From Thermotogaceae bacterium (GTDB taxonomy: Bacteria > Thermotogota > Thermotogae > Thermotogales > Thermotogaceae): DNA of 35,355 nt. How positions within the stretch are numbered: the stretch's first letter is position 1; each line of letters opens with the position of its first letter. Location: NCBI GenBank assembly GCA_027065235.1, contig JAMOOR010000275.1, forward strand, positions 1 through 35,355. The letters are read 5' to 3'. A program made the position numbers and the translations under genes. Positions 16,657 to 24,846 of this stretch are shown here, one piece after another. Under the pieces are notes generated by a model. The model did no database searches and was not told the DNA's origin. It saw only the letters and a list, made by a program, of their open reading frames with translations.

Positions 16657-18035
16657 GACCCTGTATAAGCTTTTACCATAATTCTATCTTGTTTTTCATC
16701 AATCACTAAAACTGCTTTGTTTATAGGTTTGCTTATCGAAATCTTTCTTTGAAACATCATGACCTCTACACCGGGATGAATAACTTTCCTTGCAATCACC
16801 TTGGCGGTTTTTTTCGCATTACTGTATTCTCGTCTTATTTTGAATAGTTCTCTTTTGTTTTGATCTAACATGTTCTTTAGATACATTATAGTTTGACTAA
16901 CTTTTTTATAGGTTTCTTCCTTATCTTCTGGTAGCTTACCTCTAATGTCTTTCAGCTTCTTTAAATCCCTTAATATAGAGAATAATTTATTGAGATTTTC
17001 TTCGTCCAAAGTTATTTGAGTAGTTAAGAGACGTTCCTTTTCTCTAACTTCTGGATCTATACCTATTTCGATTACAGTTCTCACACCCAAAGAAGATCCT
17101 ATTTCTTCGGCTTCCACTAAGTTTGATGTTAACGTTACTCCTCCAACTAATACTCCTCTTTTTCCTTTAAGTATAACTTTTTCTCTAGCCTTTATATTGC
17201 TGTTGGTTATTGGACCTTCGACCTCAATGGATCTTCCGGCTTCTACATGAGCGTTTTCTAAAAATTTTGCTTTGATGTTGTACTTCGCTCTTATCATTCC
17301 TTTTTCTTGTCCTTTGACTCCCGTAAGTTCTATAGAACCCTCGAAGGAAATAACCGTTGCCGCTTCTACTATTCCCTTTATTGTTATATCTTTCTTTGCT
17401 TTAACCACGAAACCAGGCTTTACATCACCATTTATCTCAACAAACCCAGGAAAATTTATATTTCCAGTTGAATAGTCCACGTCACCTTTAATTATCAGTA
17501 CATCATCTATATATACCTCATCGTTTTTAACGACAAGCATTCCTTCTTTTTCAGCCACAAGAGTTCCATCCTGTTTAATTGCTATCCCTGCTCCTATCTT
17601 GACCGGTGCGGGTTTCCCTGGATTTGGTTTTACAGGATCACCAAAAATATCCATTCCTGGTATTCCTGGCGATGGCCTAGTAAGTTTACCAATCACATCG
17701 CCTTTTTTAACAATTCTTCTACTTTTCTTTGCGGCCATCTCTCTAAAATCAACTTTTCCTTTTTCTTTATTTTTTGTTAAGTTTTCTTGATAGATTTCCA
17801 ACTTTCCATCATCGCCCTCAATGGGTCTTTTACCAACAGCCACAACATAAGGCCTGTCAAACTCTGGCTTTTCAACAAGTTTTTTAATGTTTTCATATAA
17901 TATTCCATATCTTACACCAGATTCTTTCAAAGCTTTTAATATATCTTCTGGTGTTAGATAGTAATTTATTCCATCGTCTCTTAAGATAATAGAAGCCATC
18001 ATTTTATCAGGTGAAATTTTTATTTCATATTTCAC
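16653..18035 (-). CDS. FapA-like (DUF342) protein
   Basis: A 460-residue protein of the DUF342/FapA family. It has the polar N-terminal region, the central run of short beta repeats with Gly/Asp turns (GKLTRPSPGIPGMDIFG, PVKIGAGIAIKQDGTLVAEKEGMLV), a right-handed beta-helix-like section (residues ~175-315), then a long charged coiled coil (~330-410) and a small C-terminal beta part. In vibrios FapA helps place the polar flagellum, and other members are linked to flagella or surface polymers; here it is not in the flagellar cluster. The start is GTG 18035 after GAGGTGA, three bases beyond the trmFO stop. Confidence 0.8.
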   Translation of the reverse strand: MKYEIKISPDKMMASIILRDDGINYYLTPEDILKALKESGVRYGILYENIKKLVEKPEFDRPYVVAVGKRPIEGDDGKLEIYQENLTKNKEKGKVDFREMAAKKSRRIVKKGDVIGKLTRPSPGIPGMDIFGDPVKPNPGKPAPVKIGAGIAIKQDGTLVAEKEGMLVVKNDEVYIDDVLIIKGDVDYSTGNINFPGFVEINGDVKPGFVVKAKKDITIKGIVEAATVISFEGSIELTGVKGQEKGMIRAKYNIKAKFLENAHVEAGRSIEVEGPITNSNIKAREKVILKGKRGVLVGGVTLTSNLVEAEEIGSSLGVRTVIEIGIDPEVREKERLLTTQITLDEENLNKLFSILRDLKKLKDIRGKLPEDKEETYKKVSQTIMYLKNMLDQNKRELFKIRREYSNAKKTAKVIARKVIHPGVEVMMFQRKISISKPINKAVLVIDEKQDRIMVKAYTGS

Positions 18036-18038
18036 AAC

Positions 18039-19340
18039 TCAGTTCACCTCTGATACATACTTTTCCATTTCTTCCAAAGCAATCCGAGCTATCATTTGTT
18101 TTCTTCTTTTTTTATCTTTTATTCCAATATCCGGAAAAATGCCGAAGTTTACATACATGGGTTTCAGTTTACCTAAAGCTCCCTTTGATATGTAATGTAT
18201 GAGGGAACCAAGCATAGTTTTTCTAGGAAGTGGAACGGGTTCTTCCCCATTAACTATTCTTTTTATTGTGTATCCTACATATAGACCTGTTGCCGCTGAT
18301 TCAAGATATCCTTCAACCCCAGTTATTTGGCCAGCGAAAACGATTCTCTTATCCTTCTTTAAACGAAGAAACTCATCAAGAGTTTCCCTTGAATTTACAT
18401 ATATATTCCTGTGCATAACACCATATCTTACAAATTCTGCATTTCTCAAACATGGTATCAATCTAAACACCCTTTTTTGCTCTCCCCATCTAAGCCTTGT
18501 TTGAAAGCCCACGATATTATACAACGTACCTTCTATATTATCCTGCCTCAGTTGGACGACTGCATAGGGCTCCTGGCCAGTTTTTGGATCGATCAAGCCC
18601 TTAGGCTTTAAGGGACCATAAAGCAGAGCCTCCTTCCCACTCTTGGCAATATCTTCAACGGGTCTGCATCTATCGAATAAATATTTTTTATCGAAATCTT
18701 CTATGGGGATGGTTTCTGCTTTCGTTAGCTCTTCCCAAAATGCCTCATATTCTTCTTTCGTCATAGGGCAATTTATGTAATCACCACTTCCAATACCATA
18801 TCTATCTCCTATAAAGGCTTTATCCATATCGATGCTTTCTTTAGTAACGATAGGGGCTACTGCATCGAAGAAATGGAAGAAATCTTCTCCGAGAATATGA
18901 GTAAGATAGTTCGATAATGAAACTGAAGTAGCTGGCCCCGTTGCTACGACCCATATTTCATTCTCTTGGGGAACTATTTCTGTAATCTCTTTTCTTATTA
19001 AAGCAACACCAGCTCCCAGAACTTTGTTTGTCACGCAATCGGAGAATTTGTCTCTGTCCACAGCCAAAGCTTTTCCTGCAGGAACTCTTGTCTTATAAGC
19101 ACAATCGAGCACTACAGAACCCATTATCTCCATCTCTTTTTTCAATATTCCTTCCGCATTGGAAAGGTCCACAGATTTAAAGGAATTGCTACATACAAGT
19201 TCAGCAAGTCCACCTGTACGGTGGACTTCTGTCATTTTTTCCGGCCTCATTTCATACAGATTAACTTTTATCCCATGTTTTGCCAAAAGATAACTGACTT
19301 CAGATCCTGCAAGACCACCACCAACTACATTTACTATCAG
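18039..19340 (-). CDS. trmFO: Folate-dependent tRNA U54 methyltransferase TrmFO; probable CTG start
   Basis: A flavoenzyme of about 433 residues that makes ribothymidine at tRNA position 54 with methylenetetrahydrofolate as carbon donor. The FAD fold begins VNVVGGGLAGSE, followed by NLYEMRP, the VCSNS motif with the active-site Cys, RDKFSD, VVATGPATS, and the C-terminal GTNFG-like YVNFGIFPDI. The first usual start codon in frame (TTG 19286) would remove the FAD-binding glycine motif, so it cannot be right. The frame is open to a TGA at 19347-19349; CTG 19338-19340 gives a protein opening with residues I-V-N-V-V-G-G-G, as in known TrmFO, and lies nine bases after AAGGAG. A one-base indel in the AAAA before it is the alternative. 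It directly follows the RsbW-like gene. Confidence 0.85.
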   Translation of the reverse strand: MIVNVVGGGLAGSEVSYLLAKHGIKVNLYEMRPEKMTEVHRTGGLAELVCSNSFKSVDLSNAEGILKKEMEIMGSVVLDCAYKTRVPAGKALAVDRDKFSDCVTNKVLGAGVALIRKEITEIVPQENEIWVVATGPATSVSLSNYLTHILGEDFFHFFDAVAPIVTKESIDMDKAFIGDRYGIGSGDYINCPMTKEEYEAFWEELTKAETIPIEDFDKKYLFDRCRPVEDIAKSGKEALLYGPLKPKGLIDPKTGQEPYAVVQLRQDNIEGTLYNIVGFQTRLRWGEQKRVFRLIPCLRNAEFVRYGVMHRNIYVNSRETLDEFLRLKKDKRIVFAGQITGVEGYLESAATGLYVGYTIKRIVNGEEPVPLPRKTMLGSLIHYISKGALGKLKPMYVNFGIFPDIGIKDKKRRKQMIARIALEEMEKYVSEVN

Positions 19341-19346
19341 AACTTT

Positions 19347-19772
19347 TCACTCCTTATCTGGAATGTTAAATTTTCTTTTTAAATGAAGCAGGTTTCCTTT
19401 TGAAGGGATATCTTGCCATTCCATAATATCAAAGACTTTTCTTATGATATAAACTCCTAATCCTCCTTCTCTCAATTCTTCCAAAGGCCTTGGTTTTACC
19501 TTGGATGGATCTACCTTTTCACCGAAGTCTCTTATAAGAACTTCCAGGGTGTTATCTTCATGCCAAATTAACGTAAGAATAATGGCTTCGTCTTCCTTTT
19601 CTTTATAAGTGTGTTCTATAACGTTGGCAACTGCCTCATCAAGAGCAAGTTCCGTATCAAATATATCTTGTTCAAATACTCCTTTTATCAGGAGAAAGTT
19701 CCTTACAACGGCTCTAACGATTCTTACATTTGCCCTTTTGGAAAGAAAGGAAAGAGTTATTATATCTTTCAT
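19347..19772 (-). CDS. RsbW/SpoIIAB-like GHKL ATPase (anti-sigma-factor-type kinase)
   Basis: A 141-residue single-domain histidine-kinase-like ATPase. The N box is ELALDEAVANVIEHTY (residues ~42-57), the G1 region is RDFGEKVDP and the G2 region GGLGVYIIRKV. Such proteins phosphorylate a small STAS anti-anti-sigma protein and bind a sigma factor, but some regulate other targets. No STAS protein, sigma factor or PP2C phosphatase gene is present in the window. ATG 19772 follows AAGGAGGT. It lies between glgX and trmFO in the same direction, 18 bases after the former, so it is co-transcribed with metabolic genes. Confidence 0.8.
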   Translation of the reverse strand: MKDIITLSFLSKRANVRIVRAVVRNFLLIKGVFEQDIFDTELALDEAVANVIEHTYKEKEDEAIILTLIWHEDNTLEVLIRDFGEKVDPSKVKPRPLEELREGGLGVYIIRKVFDIMEWQDIPSKGNLLHLKRKFNIPDKE

Positions 19773-19790
19773 TAACTATTACCTCCTTCA

Positions 19791-21962
19791 CTACTTTACA
19801 GCACTTACCAATACCACAACGGATCTTTCCATAACTTTGTATTTTTTCCCTTCAACCTTTTTAGGAATCGTCAGAAAATCTCCATTTTCAAAGTAAGTGT
19901 CTATTACCCTATACCAATTCTTCCCCGATGGAGGTTTAGGAAGTTCAAATATTAGTGGTTCTATCCATTCATTCATTGCTACGTATATATCAACATCACA
20001 AGATTCTGTATCCATGCAATCTTTTCCGCTTATCATGAATGCCAATGAACGAGAATAGTAACCAAAATCCGGATTATATGGTTTTACGCCATGCCAACTT
20101 ATATCTGGTATACCATCTCCCGTAAAATCTTTCCCCGTAAAAAAGTGCTTCCTTCTTAAAGCTGGATGCATCTTTCTAAATTTTATAACATTTCTGAAGA
20201 AATTGAAAATGTCAGCGCATTTTTCCTTGAAATCCCAATTTACCCAAGCTATTTCATTATCTTGACAGTAGGCATTATTGTTACCTTTTTGTGTTCTACA
20301 AAATTCATCTCCCATAAGAACCATTGGTGTTCCCTGAGAAATCATTAATATAGTTATAAAGTTTTTAATCTGTCTCTTCCGGAGTTTTATTACATCAGGA
20401 TCATCGGTTTCTCCCTCGACACCATGATTGTATGAGAAGTTTTCATCTATGCCGTCCCTATTGTTTTCCCCGTTAGCTTCATTATGTTTCTCGTTGTATG
20501 AGACTAAATCCCAAAGTGTAAAACCATCATGAGAAGTGATGAAGTTTATACTAGCATGAGGCGATTTTCTATAGTAAAGGTCCTGGCTTCCGGCTATCCT
20601 TGTAGCAAGCTCTGGAACTACACCATAGTCTCCCCTTACAAATCTCCTTACAGTGTCCCTATACTTTCCATTCCATTCCGCCCAGCCTTCTGGAAACTCT
20701 CCTACATAGTATCCACCGGCAGCATCCCATCCCTCTGCGATCAGTTTGACATGGTGAAGTACCGGATCCTCTGCAATATCTTTCAAAAGTGATAAATCTC
20801 CTATCCATTCCCCCTGAGGACTCCTTCCCAAAACAGATGCAAGATCGAATCTAAATCCATCTACGTGCATTTCAACAGCCCAGTACCTTAAACTGTCAAG
20901 AATCATCTTTTTTACAACTGGATGGTTGCAATTTAATGTGTTTCCACATCCGGAATAATTCAAATAGTACCTTTTATTGTTGGGATTTAGCATGTAATAT
21001 ATGGAATTTTCTAAGCCTCTAAAAGACAAAGTTGGACCAAGCTCATTACCCTCGCCAGTATGGTTGTACACAACATCTAAGATGACCTCTATTCCATTTC
21101 TGTGCATCTCTTTTACGAAATCTTTGAAAACAAAAACTTGTTCTCCCAATCTTATTCCAGGAGAATAATTTCCTGTGACTGCAAAGAAGGATAACGGGTT
21201 ATACCCCCATACATCCTTCAATTTTTCTCCAGTAAATGGATTTACATTTGTATTTGCTTCTGGATTGAATTCAAAAACAGGCATTAATTCAACGGCAGTT
21301 ATACCAAGCTCTTTGAGATGTTCTATCTTCTCTAAAACCCCAGGAAATGTTCCTGGATACTTTACTTTCGACGTTGGACTCATTGTAAAAAGCCTTACAT
21401 GCATTTCGTAAATTATCGTGTCTTTCCATGGTATGTCAAGATGTTTATCGCCTTCCCAATTGTAAGCTTTATCATCTATAACAACCGACTTTGTAGGGCT
21501 TGTTGCAGAATCTATCGTCGAAAAGGACAAATCTTTCAGTGGTGAGTTTCTATCATAACCATAAACAGCATCCTCATCCCAATTAAAGGAGCCAGTTATA
21601 GCTTTAGAGTATGGGTCAGCTAATAACTTGTATACATTGAACCTATGGCCATTCAATGGTTCGTAAGGTCCCTCAACTCTCCATCCATAAAACTGACCGT
21701 GTTTTACACCTTTAACAAATATATGCCATATATCCCCTGTTTTATTAACTACCGGATCTAGTTTGAACCTATGGCTTGGCTTGTCATCGTAGTAGTTTTG
21801 ATAAAGTTCAAGATACACTTGTGTACCATTTCTTGTGAAAACACCAAAATTTACGCCATCAGAATAAACAGTAGCTCCAAGAATAGGTCTTCCTGGAAAA
21901 ACCTCAAGAGGCTCATCTTTGGATGGATTATCGTAATGAAATTCATATTTATCAAGAGTCAA
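19791..21962 (-). CDS. glgX: Glycogen debranching enzyme / isoamylase-type (GlgX/TreX family)
   Basis: A 723-residue GH13 enzyme that hydrolyses alpha-1,6 branches of glycogen-like glucans. It has an N-terminal carbohydrate-binding-like domain (residues ~20-150, PGRPILGATVYSDGVNFGVF), then the (beta/alpha)8 barrel with DVVYNHTGEGN, GFRFDLAS (nucleophile Asp373), LIAEGWD (acid/base Glu410) and FITSHDGFT. The insert NEKHNEANGENNRDG is typical of the GlgX/TreX group. The start is TTG 21962 after AGGGGGAT. No signal peptide is seen, so it acts in the cytoplasm on stored glycogen or imported glucans. It is the first gene of a long operon. Confidence 0.92.
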   Translation of the reverse strand: MTLDKYEFHYDNPSKDEPLEVFPGRPILGATVYSDGVNFGVFTRNGTQVYLELYQNYYDDKPSHRFKLDPVVNKTGDIWHIFVKGVKHGQFYGWRVEGPYEPLNGHRFNVYKLLADPYSKAITGSFNWDEDAVYGYDRNSPLKDLSFSTIDSATSPTKSVVIDDKAYNWEGDKHLDIPWKDTIIYEMHVRLFTMSPTSKVKYPGTFPGVLEKIEHLKELGITAVELMPVFEFNPEANTNVNPFTGEKLKDVWGYNPLSFFAVTGNYSPGIRLGEQVFVFKDFVKEMHRNGIEVILDVVYNHTGEGNELGPTLSFRGLENSIYYMLNPNNKRYYLNYSGCGNTLNCNHPVVKKMILDSLRYWAVEMHVDGFRFDLASVLGRSPQGEWIGDLSLLKDIAEDPVLHHVKLIAEGWDAAGGYYVGEFPEGWAEWNGKYRDTVRRFVRGDYGVVPELATRIAGSQDLYYRKSPHASINFITSHDGFTLWDLVSYNEKHNEANGENNRDGIDENFSYNHGVEGETDDPDVIKLRKRQIKNFITILMISQGTPMVLMGDEFCRTQKGNNNAYCQDNEIAWVNWDFKEKCADIFNFFRNVIKFRKMHPALRRKHFFTGKDFTGDGIPDISWHGVKPYNPDFGYYSRSLAFMISGKDCMDTESCDVDIYVAMNEWIEPLIFELPKPPSGKNWYRVIDTYFENGDFLTIPKKVEGKKYKVMERSVVVLVSAVK

Positions 21963-21980
21963 GCTAATCCCCCTAGTTTA

Positions 21981-21989
21981 ATGATACCA
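21981..21989 (-). promoter_or_regulatory. Possible extended -10 element for glgX
   Basis: On the minus strand TGGTATCAT lies between the terminator hairpin and the glgX ribosome binding site. There is no recognisable -35 box, because that region is the terminator stem. Only 27 bases separate the hairpin from the glgX start, so either this weak element or read-through must supply transcription. Confidence 0.25.
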
Positions 21990-22015
21990 AAAATCCCCCG
22001 TTGCCGGGGGATTTT
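21990..22015 (-). terminator. Intrinsic terminator after the decarboxylase gene
   Basis: Stem AAAATCCCCCG (21990-22000) / CGGGGGATTTT (22005-22015) with a TTGC loop, 12 bases after the stop codon of the minus-strand decarboxylase gene and followed by TTTTT on that strand. It separates the csaB-tsf-decarboxylase unit from the glgX unit. Confidence 0.8.
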
Positions 22016-22027
22016 ATGTTTTTGCTT

Positions 22028-23182
22028 TTATGCAGTTTTGTTTATTTCATAGAGGACTTTAAGCTGTTCTAAAGTGTAAACTGCTGGCGGTTCGATTCCG
22101 TTGAAATGGGATGCGTATTCTATGGTGTAGGCTCCCGCATTTATAAATATAACCTTATCTCCTTCAGCTATATTTTTCGGTAGGTCTACTTCATCGTATA
22201 TCACATCAACACTATCACATGTTGGGCCTGCAAGAGTAAACTTCTTTCTTGGAATATCTTCTTTCCCAAAGACTTCTATCTCATATCGAAAGTCCTCTAT
22301 AGTCTCCATGAGTCCATGGAAAACGCCTGTGTCTATGTAAACCCAGTCCTTTCCAAGCCTTTTTGATCTTAAAACTACACTACTTACCAAAGTTCCTGCG
22401 TCTCCTACCATGTATCTACCAGGTTCAGTAGCGATCAGCACACTATTTCCTATATACCTTTTAACAGAATCCATTATTACCGAAGCTATATCTTCTACAT
22501 TCGGAATAGGCTTTACATGCTTAACTGGCCAGCCACCACCAGTGTTTAAAAAGTCAAGAATTATATGGTACCTCTTAGCTGCTTCGTTGAACACTATCCC
22601 CGCATCTTTTATTGCAATTTCCCAATTCTTTGGGTTGTAGTTTTGAGAACCAACATGGAAGCTAACTCCAACTGGTTTCAAACCTCTAAATCTTGCCCAA
22701 TCAACAAGCTCTACAGCGTGATCTACCGTTGTTCCAAACTTTCCGGAAAGTGGCCAGTCGCTCTCAAGTCCTGAAGTATGTATTCTAACAAATACCTTTG
22801 AGCCAGGTGCGTACCTTGCAACTTTGTCAATTTCCATCTCGCTGTCAACAGCAAAAAGCTCTACACCCATGGTGTAAGCTACATCAACGTCTCTTGCTTT
22901 TTTTATGGTATTTCCAAAGCTCATTCTGTCTGGGCTAACTCCGAGCTTTATTAGTTTCATGATCTCACCAAGTGACGCTACATCAAAGCTACTTCCTTCT
23001 CTGTTCAGTTGTTTCAAAAATTCAACATGGGAATTGGCTTTGACAGCATAGTATATCATTACATTCCCATCAAATGCCTGACAAAGCCTTCTGTAGTTTT
23101 TAACTACCTTTTTCGGGTCTATAACCAGAAATGGTGTCTCAACGAAATCCAAACTTTCCTCCAGAAGAGGAGGATACTTCAT
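22028..23182 (-). CDS. Ornithine/lysine decarboxylase, PLP fold type III
   Basis: A 384-residue member of the alanine-racemase-fold decarboxylases that make putrescine or cadaverine. The PLP lysine is Lys48 in YYAVKAN; other marks are [15 protein letters not shown], the glycine loop [15 protein letters not shown], and the active-site Cys322 in GPTCDSVD. The length and the short GPTCDS context match the bacterial lysine/ornithine decarboxylases rather than diaminopimelate decarboxylase; substrate choice cannot be read by eye. Thermophiles use its products for long polyamines. ATG 23182 overlaps the tsf stop (ATGA), so translation is coupled to EF-Ts. Confidence 0.85.
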   Translation of the reverse strand: MKYPPLLEESLDFVETPFLVIDPKKVVKNYRRLCQAFDGNVMIYYAVKANSHVEFLKQLNREGSSFDVASLGEIMKLIKLGVSPDRMSFGNTIKKARDVDVAYTMGVELFAVDSEMEIDKVARYAPGSKVFVRIHTSGLESDWPLSGKFGTTVDHAVELVDWARFRGLKPVGVSFHVGSQNYNPKNWEIAIKDAGIVFNEAAKRYHIILDFLNTGGGWPVKHVKPIPNVEDIASVIMDSVKRYIGNSVLIATEPGRYMVGDAGTLVSSVVLRSKRLGKDWVYIDTGVFHGLMETIEDFRYEIEVFGKEDIPRKKFTLAGPTCDSVDVIYDEVDLPKNIAEGDKVIFINAGAYTIEYASHFNGIEPPAVYTLEQLKVLYEINKTA

Positions 23183-23778
23183 ATCTCTTCACCAACCTCC
23201 ATCCTAACAAACCTGCTAACCTGAATGTTTTCCCCTATCTTCGCTACTGCTTCAGTTATTATATCTTTAACCTTTTTCCCATCTTCGAAAATGTAGTCTT
23301 GTTCTAATAGACAGTTTTCCTGGAAGAATTTTTCAAGTTTTCCTTCGATTATTTTTTCAACTACATGCTCAGGTTTTCCACTATCTTTGAGTTGCTCTTT
23401 GTATATCTCCTTTTCCTTTTCTATAACTTCCTGAGGTACAGATTCTCTTGAGACCCATTTTGGATTCATTGCAGCAACTTGCTTCGCCAAGTTGTAAGCA
23501 AGTTCTTTGAATTCATCGGTTCTTGCAACAAAGTCCGTCTCACAGTTGAGTTCTAAGAGAACTCCTATTCTTCCATTGAAATGGACATAAGAGGTTATAA
23601 TTCCTTCAGATGTAGCTCTTCCAGCCTTCTTTGCAGCTTTTGCTGCACCTTTCTTTCTCAGAATTTCCACTGCCTTGTCAAAGTTTCCTTCTGCCTCTTC
23701 CAGGGCTTTTTTACAGTCCATCACTCCTGCTCCCGTCATCTGTCTCAGCTTCTTCACCATGTCCATCGTGATCTTCAT
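23179..23778 (-). CDS. tsf: Translation elongation factor Ts
   Basis: A 199-residue EF-Ts, the nucleotide exchange factor that reloads EF-Tu with GTP. It opens with a UBA-like domain ([25 protein letters not shown], shown here as [16 protein letters not shown]), then [18 protein letters not shown], which contains the TDFVA motif contacting EF-Tu, and a C-terminal helical part. The short form without the second large subdomain is normal for thermophiles. ATG 23778 has GGGAGGGG upstream; a start 11 codons earlier would place this ribosome binding site within the gene. Unusually, rpsB is not the upstream neighbour; csaB is. Confidence 0.95.
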   Translation of the reverse strand: MKITMDMVKKLRQMTGAGVMDCKKALEEAEGNFDKAVEILRKKGAAKAAKKAGRATSEGIITSYVHFNGRIGVLLELNCETDFVARTDEFKELAYNLAKQVAAMNPKWVSRESVPQEVIEKEKEIYKEQLKDSGKPEHVVEKIIEGKLEKFFQENCLLEQDYIFEDGKKVKDIITEAVAKIGENIQVSRFVRMEVGEEI

Positions 23779-23831
23779 CCTATGTACCCCTCCCTTTACT
23801 TTTTTCTTCAATTAGATTCCGTGTTAGTATA

Positions 23832-24800
23832 TCATAATTTTTTAGTAAAGTCTCTTAGCTTTTTTATCATCATATCGTACCTTTCATCAAGTTTTTTTCT
23901 TATATCTATCTGCTTCTTTTCGACTACCTTAAACTTGATAAGAACATCTTGTACATTTCTTTTTGAAAAACCTTCATACTCATCTAAGAATTCCTTGGAA
24001 AAGTACTCCGTTTTTTTGCTACTTATCGAAATAAAAGGAACTCCGTAATACATTGCTACTAGATTCGGGTGAAATCTCTCGCTTAGGACCAGATTAGAAC
24101 ACGCAATTTTTTCTATATCTAGCCCTATAGAAATATTGTCGGGATAGGTGCTTATATCATCATCTATATCTTCGTTTGAAGCTATAAAGATTTTGACGTC
24201 TCTTCCCACGTCTCTAAGATTGTTCACAATTGATATCCAAAAATTGTCATAAGATTTTGGTACAGCAACAACATCATATTTTTTGATACATCTTATATTC
24301 AAAGTTCTTAAGTACTCTATTGATATATCCATTCCAGGTTCTACGTTACCACCGATATGATTTATATACCGTGTGGAAACTCTATCTCGTGGTAAGAAAT
24401 AGGCATACTTGCTTTTTATTATATCTTTCATCAAAAGACGTGATATTTGCCTTTTCAGTGGTCCAAAACTTGTTCCAAGAAAGACAATGGGTTTTTTGAA
24501 TAATAAAGAAAGCTTTGCAATTGCATAGTAATAAAGGAAGCTTCTAAAGCTTGTTACATCTTGGAACAATCCTCCTCCGCCGAAAACAACTATGTCTGTT
24601 TTTCTTATAGCCGGAACAATATCTTTAACAGAAAACCTTTTGTAAATTTTTACTCCAGTTATTAAGGGTTGATACGTAGGATATAAGATTTCAACAGTGT
24701 TAAATCCTACATCCTTTAGGATTTTTCTTATTGCTTTCAGCAAAAGCTCATCGCCAAAATTGCCATATCCGTAGTATCCAACTGCCAAAGCTTTTCTCAG
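23832..24800 (-). CDS. csaB: Polysaccharide pyruvyl transferase, CsaB-type; start at CTG 24800 or TTG 24788
   Basis: A 318-322 residue enzyme of the CsaB family, which adds ketal-linked pyruvate to cell-wall polysaccharide; in many bacteria this modification anchors SLH-domain surface proteins. The opening VGYYGYGNFGDE is the family hallmark, followed by VVFGGGGLFQD, FLGTSFGPL and the C-terminal SERFHPNLVAMYYGVPFISI. Upstream in-frame sequence past 24800 is antisense to the divergent hydrolase gene and is not family-like. CTG 24798-24800 lies eight bases after GGGAGGG and gives M-R-K-A-L-A-V-G-Y-Y; TTG 24786-24788 gives M-A-V-G-Y-Y but has only a weak site (GAGAAAAG). It is 53 bases upstream of tsf. 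A role in anchoring the outer sheath via SLH proteins is an inference. Confidence 0.8.
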   Translation of the reverse strand: MRKALAVGYYGYGNFGDELLLKAIRKILKDVGFNTVEILYPTYQPLITGVKIYKRFSVKDIVPAIRKTDIVVFGGGGLFQDVTSFRSFLYYYAIAKLSLLFKKPIVFLGTSFGPLKRQISRLLMKDIIKSKYAYFLPRDRVSTRYINHIGGNVEPGMDISIEYLRTLNIRCIKKYDVVAVPKSYDNFWISIVNNLRDVGRDVKIFIASNEDIDDDISTYPDNISIGLDIEKIACSNLVLSERFHPNLVAMYYGVPFISISSKKTEYFSKEFLDEYEGFSKRNVQDVLIKFKVVEKKQIDIRKKLDERYDMMIKKLRDFTKKL

Positions 24801-24809
24801 GATAGAATC

Positions 24810-24840
24810 CCTCCCATATAGAATGATATCATCGGGAGGG
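24810..24840. promoter_or_regulatory. Divergent ribosome binding sites forming an inverted repeat
   Basis: CCCTCCC (24810-24816) is the complement of the csaB ribosome binding site, and GGGAGGG (24834-24840) is that of the hydrolase gene; the two arms pair perfectly over 7 bp. Between them is the perfect palindrome ATGATATCAT (24823-24832), which reads as an extended -10 (TGATATCAT) on both strands. Confidence 0.4.
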
Positions 24841-24846
24841 AGATTT

